Below are positions 25,270 to 34,706 of a DNA stretch of 64,000 nucleotides, one piece after another. The first letter of the stretch is position 1. The number at the start of each line of letters is the position of its first letter. The position numbers and the translations under genes are program-made. This DNA comes from Ailanthus altissimus (taxonomy: Eukaryota; Streptophyta; Magnoliopsida; Sapindales; Simaroubaceae): NCBI GenBank assembly GCA_946807835.1, contig OX327704.1, positions 2,914,001 to 2,978,000 on the forward strand, written 5' to 3'. Under the pieces are notes generated by a model. The model was given only the letters and a program-made list of their open reading frames with translations, ran no database searches and had not been told where the DNA came from.

Positions 25270-25822
25270 GAAATAAGAAATAATAACAACATACCCGGAT
25301 GTTGATGTGCAAGTTTGAAGTTGGAATCGAACGGATTTGTATCACTACTTTTCTTTAGATCGGAGAACAATCACAAGTGGAAAGTTCCCTCAATTCACGT
25401 TGCAAGAACCTTTGTATTCTTTATCTAGTAACTCTTAGCTTATTCACACATACACACACACACTTTCTTAGCATTTAAATTTAAGAGCGTATAATTTTGC
25501 TAATACTCCATACAAATTATATGCATACTTCTTACACTTGTTCACAATGAAACAATATTAGTTTATATAAACACTCTCATAACATTATTTTAACTATTTT
25601 TATTGTTAATGGTTTCTCCATTTATATTAATGGATTATCCATTCGAGTTAATGGCTTCAACACTCATATTAATGGATTGTCCATTCAAGTTAATAACTTC
25701 TCCATTTATGTAAATGGATTGTCCATTCAATTTAATAGCTTCTCCATTCAAATTATATGTTTGTTAGGAGTGTTTGTGTTAGATCATTCCATCATGGATG
25801 ACCTAACTAAAAATTACCAACA
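25270..25822 (-). repeat. 5' LTR of element 3
   Basis: Starts TGTTGGTAATTTTTAG on the minus strand at 25822 and runs toward the primer-binding site. The inner end is only approximate (near 25270-25300). U3 contains three tandem 42-bp units. Confidence 0.65.
25616..25750. repeat. Three 42-bp tandem units in LTR U3
   Basis: Units at 25616-25657, 25658-25699 and 25700-25741, plus a partial fourth. Each holds the imperfect palindrome AATGGATTGTCCATT, so each unit could form a short hairpin or bind a dimeric protein. Confidence 0.93.
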
Positions 25823-25969
25823 GATTTCTTGACTAGTGGAGGCAAAAACTTAACCAGCAAATATCCTTTGATATTAACGGTTAGTGAAACATTTATTTGA
25901 GACTTGTAAAATACTATTATCTGCAAATTGTTGATAGAAACAACCTATATTTTTCTCTTAATATTCCAG

Positions 25970-27244
25970 AGCAACATGGTGAAGAAGCTTGCCAGGAAAC
26001 TTGAAGAGGTTTCACTTCAAAGAACTTCTGATTGCTACAAACGGTTTCGGCAGCAAAACTTGGTTGGAAAAGGCGATTTTGGAAATGTCTATAAAGGGTA
26101 TCTCCAATATGGAACTGTTGTAGCTGTGAAAAGGCTCAAAGATGGAAATGCCATTGAAGGTGAAATCCAATTCCAGACTGAAGTTGAGATGATCAGCATG
26201 GCAGTTCACCGGAACCTCGTCAATCTCATTGGATTCTGCATGACAGCAACAGAGCGGCTTTTGGTTTATCCCTACATGTCCAATGGCAGCCTTGTTTCCC
26301 GTCTTAAAGGTAACTTGTCGCACCCCAAGAGTTAGTAATATCTAACTGAAAATGTTGTAATTTTAACACAACTTGTCAACTTGAAAAGTCGGCACAGATA
26401 TTAGAACATGGACATAACTCTTTTTTCCCTCTTGTAGCCAAACCGGCCTTGGATTGGGGTACTAGAAAAAAACTTGCCTTGGGAGCTACAAGGGGTTTAT
26501 TATACTTACATGAAGAATGCAACCCCAAGATAATTCACAGAGATGTGAAGGCTGCAAATATTTTACTTGATGATTACTGTGAGGCTATGATGGGAGATTT
26601 TGGGTTAGCAAAGCTGTTGAATCACCAAGATTCGCATGCCATAACAGTTGTGAGGGACACTTTTGGATATATGGCCCCGGAGCATTTATCAACTGGCCAG
26701 TTATCACAGAAAATAGATGTTTATGGCTTTTGGATCCTTCTACTTGAACTCATAAGTGGCCTAAGAGCTCTAGAAATAGGGAACTCGGCGGACCAGGAAG
26801 AAGCCATGCTTGAGTGGGTAAGCTAAGAAAACTTGTCTGTAATTTTTTGAAATATTATTTTTTTATTCAAGTTTTGTTATTCATGCTCTACTTGATTCAT
26901 TTTATTTGTTATAATTATTGCAGGTACAGAAAAGCCACCAGGAAAATAAGCTTGATATGCTAGTTGATAAGGACCTGAAAAACAACTTTGATCGAATAGA
27001 GCTAGAAGAGATGGTTCAATTAGCTCTCTTGTGTACTCAGTATCTTCCTAGTCAGAGACCTAAAATGTCGGAAGTGGTTCAGATGCTCGAAGGCCACGGA
27101 CTCGCAGAGAAATGGACAGCTTCTCAAAGAGCTGAAGCAACAAGGTCCACAGGCAATAAAATCCACTCTTCAGAGCAATGCCTTGGTCTCACTGATGACT
27201 CAACACGTTTGGTTCAAGCAATGGAGCTCTCCGGACCAAGGTAA
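25970..27244 (+). pseudogene. NIK1/NIK2-like leucine-rich-repeat receptor kinase, kinase part only
   Basis: NIK proteins are LRR subfamily II receptor kinases of the plasma membrane. Here three exons remain: 25970-26309, 26438-26817 and 26924-27244, with GT...AG borders (AAAG|GTAACT, TTGTAG|CC, TGG|GTAAGC, TTGCAG|GT). Seen in order: [11 protein letters not shown] loop, VAVKRL lysine, EVEMIS glutamate, IIHRDVKAANILLDD, GDFGLAKLL, MAPEHL, DVYGFW, and the NIK-type C-terminus LVQAMELSGPR. The core K, E, HRD and DFG residues survive. The activation loop reads AITVVRDTFGYM where NIKs have a VTTAVRGTVGHI-type loop, and the FG of the IX motif is FW. The first exon needs two one-base deletions (near 26003 and 26058) to read through: EQHGEE in one frame, [20 protein letters not shown] in the next, then LVGKG. 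The signal peptide, LRRs and membrane segment are absent; upstream lies intron remnant and then copia element 3. Confidence 0.88.
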
Positions 27245-28052
27245 CACGATGCTATAAGACAAGTAAACAGTAATAAACGTTAAAGAGAAGAAGTATCTGG
27301 TTTAAACTCATAACAAGAAGTCCTGATCGTACAGATTCGGGCTAAAGAAACTGACATTAAGTAGAGTATTACCTGCCCTGTTTCTGGCTAGTGAAGAAAT
27401 TTTCTGGAGACTGGTTTACAAAGAGTTGATTGTTAAATAAATCAGTGATCTGCACTTCTTTAGCCTGTATTGTCATAGTTTTTACTATAATAGATGAGAA
27501 GCTATACGATTCAACTCTAACGTAATTACTCTGATATAATTGGCCCTTTTAAGTACTTGAATGTTTTATAACTGTTTTGGTCTATTTAGAGTTGTTACAT
27601 TTATGAACATAGTAGCTAAATAATTCCAACGGATTGCTCGGTTTTCTGCAAGTTTTTCTATTCCTCCGTGTAAATAACCCAATATTGGTAGGATATTGTG
27701 TTTTTTATTTCTGCAGAACATAGTCTATACTTAGTCTTTAAGCGGTTGTTTTGCATGTTGAGCAGTGCCTAATTTCATGCAATTATCTGTTGTCTATTAG
27801 CCTACATAATGGCTGGTTGATTGACGGATAATTTACAGACAAGTAATTCCTCCTGCTTTCCTTTACTTTGGCTTTATTGAGTGAAAAGCCATATATCTTC
27901 CGTCATTCCTAACATTGTAAAAATAATGTTACTATTAGTCTTGTTTGCTCTTCCAAATTTAATAGCAATGGGAAAAGTCAACATCTACTGTTGCCAAACT
28001 TTTAACATCGCTATTGCTTTGTACTTCTTAAACTCAATTCAAATTTTAGCAT
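27245..28052 (+). other. 3' flank of the kinase pseudogene
   Basis: Probably its former 3' UTR and downstream DNA, followed by AT-rich sequence. Nothing else recognised. Confidence 0.5.
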
Positions 28053-28074
28053 CACTACTAAAAAAAAAATGATC
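28053..28074 (+). other. CACTA-like left terminus
   Basis: CACTACTAAAAAAAAAATGA, the form of a CACTA (En/Spm) terminal inverted repeat, is followed within 100 bp by a tandem array of the kind found subterminally in CACTA elements. The matching right terminus is not clear; the best candidate zone is 38885-39079. Confidence 0.45.
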
Positions 28075-28175
28075 TTCAATTACTTAAGTTAACATTAATG
28101 AAAAATTTTATTAACACCGTTTTATAATATTAATATTATTCAAGTCAAAAAATTATTTATAATATTTATAGTGTT

Positions 28176-28372
28176 AATAAATCTCTAATACCATAATATC
28201 AATAAATCACTAACACTATAGTATCAGAGAATTTTTATTGTTATGATATCAATGAATTTCTAACATCATAATATTAGAAAATCTTTGATAATATAGTATC
28301 AGAGAATCACTCGTACTGTAATATTAAAGAATTACTAATATTATAGTTTCAAAAAATTACTAATATTATAAT
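28176..28372. repeat. 25-bp tandem array, interrupted by nested insertions
   Basis: Seven complete units of exactly 25 bp (28176, 28201, 28226, 28251, 28276, 28301, 28326) and a 22-bp partial unit at 28351-28372. The unit pattern is AGAAAATYACTAA (13 bp) then a TATAGTATC-type end. The array resumes at 33648: three bases complete the broken unit, and further units sit at 33651-33675 and 33676-33700. Confidence 0.93.
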
Positions 28373-28842
28373 TGTAATGACTTAAATCTCACATCGGGCA
28401 AACTCATCCAAAGTAAAGGTCTTATAAGACGAAATCTCTCCTACCCGTGTGAGGCACCTTTTGGAGATGGTGATTCGTTCTGCCCATAAAGGACAAAGCC
28501 GTGAGGGAACAAAGTAGCGCAGCGGAAGAGTGCGTAAACCCTAAAGCGGACAATACCTTGCATGGGGATGGGTAGGCTCTTTCATTTGGTTTCAGAGCCG
28601 AGGACGGCTCTGTTTCGATGGTGGGGGGTATTGTAATGATCCAAATCCCACATCGAGCAAACTCGTCCAAAGTGAAGACCTTATAAGGAGAAATCCCCCT
28701 ACCCTTGTGAGGTGCCTTTTGGGGATGGTGATTTGTTCCACCCATAAAGGACAAAGCCGTAAGGGGACAAGGTAGCGCAGCGGAAGAGTGCGTGAACCCC
28801 AAAGCAAACAATATCTTGCACAGGGACGGGTGGGCTCTTTCA
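28373..28842 (+). mobile_element. TRIM (terminal-repeat retrotransposon in miniature)
   Basis: Two direct repeats, 28373-28584 and 28632-28842 (212 and 211 bp), each begin TGTAATGA and end CTCTTTCA. Between them are only 47 bp. These hold TGGTTTCAGAGCC (28587-28599), one base off the tRNA-Met primer-binding site, and the purine-rich GATGGTGGGGGG just before the right LTR. By hand the LTRs differ at about 30 positions, nearly all transitions, so the insertion is old. The target duplication is ATAAT: left copy 28368-28372; right copy 33643-33647, displaced because another element later inserted at the right edge. Confidence 0.9.
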
Positions 28843-28844
28843 AT

Positions 28845-31800
28845 TGTAACATGCCGTTTAAAATAGAGAAAAAACAAAATGAGGCCTTAAGCCCATTTCC
28901 CTCCTAAAGCCCACCAAAACCCATTCTCTTTTATTTTAGCTAACAAAATAAAAGAAAACACAATTCTTTTTCTTCCCTAAGTGTCTTTGCCGAGAGAGAG
29001 AATAGGTAAGTCCTTTTGACTCTTTCTTTTAATTTCTTCCTTTTTTTTTATTAATTCATGAATATTTTAAAGTGATTAGGTTATGGGTAATAATTTTTAA
29101 CATGGATTTAGACCTCCTAGCATTAGGATTTTCCTAATTAGAGAGAGATTTAGACAATTAAGGTTTTAGAGAGAGAAAGTTAGTGTGAGAGAAAGAGTAT
29201 CCAATCTTTTGGGAGCATGATTATTACTCTAATTGAAGGTTTTTATGGTTAATTTAATGTTGGAATGTAAAATTCCATGAAATTGAGGGTTTTGAGTTTT
29301 AAGAAAAATCTTAACCCTTGATTTTGGGGGTAATTTCAAAATTCATTAAATTAGTGGCTTACATTATTATTTTTTTTATTTTAGGAACTGTAGAAAATTT
29401 ACGGAACGAGTTGAACCTCATACTGAAAAGTTCGCATTGATTCAACGAGTTGGTAAGTGTATTAACTCGTTATGTTATCATTTTGTGTAATAGATTTTGT
29501 TTAGAATCGTCAATTTGGGTATTAATTTTCTTATCAATGAATAATAGTACATTTTGTCTCATTTAGAAGGGTTTCTGAGCGTGACATATCCCAGCAACGC
29601 ATTTCTGATAAACATCATCACTTTTTGTGAGTGGAATTTATATTTTATATATATATATATTTTATTTCTCATATTAAAGATTTTGTTTATTACGCATCAT
29701 TTTTATTAAGTCTATGAAACATAATAATTATTTAATTTTTAGTTAAATTATTTATTTTACGTTATGAAAAACAAATTCATTTATATTATAGTTTGACTCC
29801 CTGAACATTTGTAAATAACGTTATAGATTGTTTATATTAATAAGAATATGTTTAAATGATTTATTGTTTAAGTATAAAGTTTGAGATGAGATTCAATGAG
29901 TTTATAATTGTTAAAATAAAAGTAGTTTTCAAACCACTAGGCATTACCCTCCTCTATTACCTAGAGATATGAGATTTGGGCTTTTTGGGCTGTCTATACA
30001 CACACATAGACTTTGGACCGTGTGTATGGGCGCTTTTGTTCTTTAGAAGCCAGTTTACTCTGCGCATTCGTAAGACGAGGATTTGAGATGATATATAGAT
30101 AAGTACATCTAATGCTCTGCCCGAGGGATATTCCGAGTACGACGAGATTTTTCCCTGAGTACTAGTTTAGTGTAATTGTCACGCCCCAGACCCAAAAGAT
30201 CTGACACACGACATCACTTACATTCATTCAATAATACTTAAACATTCATTTTAATTTCTTTCAGAATTATAGCAATTGAATTATGACTGGGACAATTAGT
30301 AAACCGTTGATACGCAGAGTTTTCTCAGAGATTAACACTCTACTACATCACCAGTAGCAACTTTGTTACCGGAAGCCCAGAATATATTCATTGCAAATTC
30401 TTACTTAAAATCAATCCATTACTACACTTGGTGAAACTTAAATTAAATCCAACCACACACAATAAAATAATACATAAGTATTTATTTAATAGGGACAAAT
30501 CAAATATCTTATCCCACGTGTCCCCAAATGAAACACTTAGCAACCTAACAATTTAAGGAACCCAAGGAACAGCAGAAGCCTTGCCAAATCCGCTAAGCAC
30601 ACATGTACTTTATTTACCTGAAATCACCATAAACTATAATGAGTACAAAACTCAGTAAGCATACTAGTTTTCCATATATCAAATACAAATACATATATGT
30701 ACACAATGCATATGTATGATATGCTGTGATCAATCAAAATCATAATCTTATCAAATCACATATCATGTAAGCGCTTACACATTCTTTCAAAACACATAAT
30801 AAGAATACCATCACTCAACTACTACTTAGTAGGACTTACATATCACATATCACATAATGAGCCAAATGTTACTCGTAGGTGACATACCGTATGAGAGGAA
30901 TAGTACAAGTGAGGCCTTTAAATTACACATATATAATGCTCATGCCCGAAGGTAAAAGCCAAACCCTCACCTTGATCATCGGTGAGTCCTCTCACATGCA
31001 CCAATACGCCACCACACGAATGTGATGACTCACTCTTCCTTTAGGTACCAATAGGATCCTCCCTACATACGGAACATATAACATATATCAATCCCGAAGG
31101 AAATGTCACACATAAAGGCTCCACAAATCACACAAAATGCCTACTAAGTTAACAGTGAGTTCAAGTACCCTCAAAACACAAAATATTTCTCATGGACATA
31201 TTACACTTCAAAAGCTTTCTTTATTAAACGCATCTTATTTTGAAAGCTCACTTTCAAAAATACCTGTATGTTCATGCTCAATGTCAATGCTCACATTCAT
31301 AAACATATATTCACATTTCATATCAAAATATACTTTGACATAACATAAACATATTCTTAACCCCATTTGCAAAATCATACAAAATAATTACTATGTTTAT
31401 TATGATTTCAGTAAAAAGTCTAGTATACTTACCTCTTAACACTTTCAGCTACAAGGCTTAAATCTCCTTAACCTATCAATGGAGATTAATCCTTTCATAA
31501 GCCTCGAAATTCACACAAAATACTTTAAATAGCTTACAAAATTATACACAATGCATTTATCACATCAAATTGGTCTAAATACTTGGTTTCTCAAAATTTG
31601 TCATTCTGACCACTTACACTTTACAAAATTTTCTAATATATCAAATAATGTCCAATTACTCCAAAATCAGAATATACCATTTTTGACTCATATATCCTTC
31701 TTATATAAGAATATTATATCAAAATTACTACACAATCCATTCCATACACATCATCGAATCCAAACTACTAACCTGACAGGATTAAGATACTTACTGAATA

Positions 31801-33637
31801 GTATTCAATCTCCCAATTTTATAAAATTATATACTAACTCAAAAATTATAAAAATACCACATAATTACTCTTGACATATATCTCAGTCCATAATAAATAT
31901 TTTACTTCCAAATCACTGCCAAAAGTAGTTTAAAACTATTTTATTTCATAACTTTAAAAATTTGTTAATCAAATACTGCAATGAGCTGATACACTCTAGA
32001 AAATCATAACACTTCAACCACATTGATCTAAATTCTCAATTCCGAGTATACCATATTAGACATATAAAATTATCATATTTCATAAATTCATAATTTTTAA
32101 AGATCATTCAATAGGTCAAAAATTATTTTCCACTGTATCATACTGTTTACACAGGAAATTTCTAGAATTTCAGGGTTATTTTGGTAAATTCACTAAAAAT
32201 TCAATTTCTAGAATTTTTAATCGATTCAAAATTTTAGATGATCCTAAACATGTCTAATTTCATATATTCAAAATTTAAAATCATAATCGAATCACAACAA
32301 TTTATAAAATTCCTAGATCAAGAGACTATCAAGCAGAAATTCCACAATTCATCATGATTTATCAAGCAATCTTATAGATCATCATCAATTCTCACAATAT
32401 CATACGAAATACACATCAAATCCTCAATTATACATATTTATAGAAATCAAAACTTAAATAAATTAACTTAATTAACACCAATAAACTGAGAAATAGTTGT
32501 GATATACCTCTTAAGATCCAAAATTCCAATTTCTTCTTCTTTTTCTTCTCCTTCTTCTCTTTCTCTCCCCTCTTTTTCTCTCTTCTCTCTCTCTAAAAGA
32601 GGTAGCTCGACCAAAATGAGAGAATTAGGGTTTTAAAAGTGTATTTTTATACTAAGTGGCTAATTTTTGGTATTTACGAATTTACCCCCAAAACTTTCAA
32701 AGTATTATAATTTGGTCCCTAAAATAAATCTAAAATCTTACAATTAAACCCAATGCTAATAGTATGACCTTAACCTATACAAACACTACTAATAATAATA
32801 TATAAATCGAGTATCACTAACATACAAATAAAATACGTATATTTATACATATATAAATACTTATTCTTACCAGTTGTGGATACTGGTTACTACAATAATG
32901 TTTCAAAGACTTAATCATTTATAATATTATATTATATTTTATAGAACTTTCATTTGTAATATGATTAAAATGAGATTTAATGATTCTTACGATGCTTTTA
33001 AATTATTTACATTATTTATGTTAAGATTGATGTTTATGGTTTAAAGGTTTATTATTATTATTGTTATTATTGTCATTTTCATTGAGTTTCATGAAAACTC
33101 ACCCCTCCCCACCCCCTTTACTTTTTCTCATCTCAGGAGACAATAGACGTCCTCAGCTCAGCGACTAGTTAGGGTGGATCACGTGGTGGTGTTTTTATTT
33201 CTTTTGTGAGCCATATAGGATATATGGACTCTTTTTTTTTTTTCGTTTGAGCCTATAGAAACTTAGCATGTTTATCTTATAGATTATAAATTTGTATTAT
33301 GGTATTTATATTTTTTTGGGATTTTGATGCCATGAGTTTGATAACTCTATCTTAAATACTGAGAATATGTTGACGTATAAGTTATAAGTGTATTAATTTT
33401 TATTGATGTTGATGTAGTGAATTGCGGATGAGATATGAGAAGTTTGGAAGTTGGTTGATAGTATTAAGTTTATATAAGTGTTATTCTTTTAATTGCAAAT
33501 TTTGGAATATCCATAAAACAGGGGAAACTCTGCCGAAATTTTAGTAGAATTTCTAGTGTAGTGAGCGTTCCTGAATTGTCTATAAGATAACGGTCAAGAT
33601 CCGTCCTAAAGTTTATAAAAAATTACGGGGTGAGTAA
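28845..33637 (+). mobile_element. Long TGTAACA element A, non-coding, inserted at the TRIM edge
   Basis: Starts TGTAACATGCC and ends near ACGGGGTGAGTAA, an imperfect inversion of its start (a TGTAACACCCC-type family would end GGGGTGTTACA). TTTCAAT flanks it at 28838-28844 and 33638-33644; only the last five bases (TCAAT) may be true target duplication. Internal landmarks: a GA-rich leader ending AGAATAGGTAAGT (splice-donor-like, near 29008), a block TCTGCCCGAGGGATATTCCG near 30116, and a C-rich block ACTCACCCCTCCCC then CTCATCTCAGGAG near 33100-33145. No retroviral domain is seen. It may be a solo LTR of a long-LTR gypsy family or another non-autonomous class. It contains element B. Confidence 0.6.
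30177..32894 (-). mobile_element. Related element B nested inside A, opposite orientation
   Basis: Plus strand starts TGTCACGCCCCAGACCC and ends GATACTGGTTACTACA, flanked by GTAAT (30172-30176) and ATAAT (32895-32899), a 5-bp duplication with one change. Read on the minus strand it has the same layout as A: a start TGTAGTAACC, a GA-rich leader (32530-32600) beside AACCCTAATTCTCTCA, an ACTGAGTTTTGTACTCATTA...TTTCAGGTAAAT block near 30610-30660, and an end TGGGGCGTGACA. Open frames inside are short and AT-driven; none looks coding. Confidence 0.6.
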
Positions 33638-33700
33638 TTTCAATAATATTAGAAAATCATTGATATCATGGTGTAAATAATATTTACTGTTTATTTATAG

Positions 33701-34223
33701 CAATTTAATTAAATTAACATTTTAATAATTTAAAATTATAATTATTGAACTATAATATTTAATAAATATTTTAATTTGAATTCCCATAACATTTAAATAT
33801 ATTCAAAATTTAATATAAAATATAATCTTTACAATTAATATAATCAAAATATTATAAAAATACATTCAACTTAGTTTCATCAATATTATAAACATTTAAA
33901 ATTAATTAAAAAATATTCAAAATTTAGTTCAAAACATCTTAATATACAAATAAATTTTATAAATAATATAAAATATCATAAATTACATCTTAAAAAATTA
34001 CAATAATTCTACAAGAACCCATAATAAAAATTGAGAACTTTATAGTAAAATAATCTGTGATCACTATTCACGCCAGACGTATCAATAGTGGAGGTAACTG
34101 CAAACACTTTTCCAACTTTGCATGGAATCTTTATAGCTAGCTAGTTGTAGGACAAGTCCCTGTTAATTAATTACAAAGGCATTTCACAGAAGTCTGTATT
34201 TAATGAGTTAAATGGGTACATAC
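33701..34223. other. AT-rich DNA, no gene
   Basis: Very AT-rich to ~34010, then more complex sequence that may be intron of the adjoining LRR fragment. No further exon recognised. Confidence 0.5.
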
Positions 34224-34472
34224 AAGACCTGGAAGGCAGCGCAATTGCCAATATTCTAAGGAATTGTGCCAGTCAAACTATTATTTCTTACATCACTGCA
34301 TGATGCAAAAAGCTCGATAAGATTGGCAAAGTAGTTCACATATCAGATGAAACGAAGCAAATTTCGGATACTTGGAGAAAGTACTAGACAGCGCTAGATA
34401 CCAAGTACCACAACCCCATAAGCTGACACATATCTGAAGAGTGTACCCACCAAATTGTTCCCTCACAAATCA
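34224..34472 (-). pseudogene. ERECTA-like LRR receptor kinase, two LRR exons
   Basis: ERECTA-family kinases control organ growth and stomatal patterning. Their LRR exons are typically 72 bp, one repeat each. On the minus strand, exon a (34472-34403, 70 bp) reads GNNLVGTL, then after a 2-bp deletion MCQLMGLWY. It is flanked by CTTCCTCAG and GTATCT. A 107-bp intron follows. Exon b (34295-34224, exactly 72 bp) reads DVRNNSLTGTIP, a TAG stop where the family has Gln or Glu or Asp, then NIGNCAAFQV, flanked by CATGCAG and GTATGT. DVRNNSLTG and CQLxGLWYF fit ERECTA itself better than ERL1/2. Exon a also has a TGA in place of an Arg codon. Retained introns show genomic origin, not a retrocopy. Kinase and other LRR exons are absent. 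Confidence 0.87.
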
Positions 34473-34640
34473 CTGAGGAAGATAAAAGGAAACAAGGGGC
34501 TTAGGCCCAGAATATAACAGCGTTTCACCACTTCTTCCCTTTTTGACAAAGTTTTTTTATTTATTTTCTTTTTAACATCATAACTTCTCAATAAAAATTG
34601 TCATGCACAAAATTAAATACTAGATCAGTAACTCTATACC

Positions 34641-34706
34641 TGGCATTATTATAGACAATATGTATCCATTTGCTGGCATTATTATAGACAATATGTATTC
34701 ATTTGC
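34641..34706. repeat. 33-bp direct duplication
   Basis: TGGCATTATTATAGACAATA and the next 13 bases occur twice in tandem (34641 and 34674) with one difference. Confidence 0.9.

Larger units (their letters stand above)
19740..25822 (-). mobile_element. Ty1/copia retrotransposon 3, without recognisable 3' LTR
   Basis: On the minus strand, from 25822 downward: 5' LTR, primer-binding site (25265-25252), a ~1.45-kb leader, gag (from 23797), zinc knuckle, integrase, RT and RNase H (to ~19830). Its outer LTR edge lies within about 150 bp of the NIK1-like kinase exon, inside what looks like an intron remnant. It is therefore a candidate for having disrupted that gene. Confidence 0.85.

Noticed and set aside
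25616..25750. CRISPR-like array of 42-bp units
   Set aside because: Units are directly adjacent without unique spacers and lie in a plant LTR; this is an LTR tandem repeat.
28422..28877. 151-codon minus-strand open frame
   Set aside because: It spans both LTRs of the TRIM and repeats itself because the LTRs do; it has no domain and is not coding.
31137..31874. Plus-strand open frames of 68 and 107 codons as genes
   Set aside because: They lie inside non-coding element B, are Leu/Ile/His/Asn-rich from AT-rich sequence, and show no domain.
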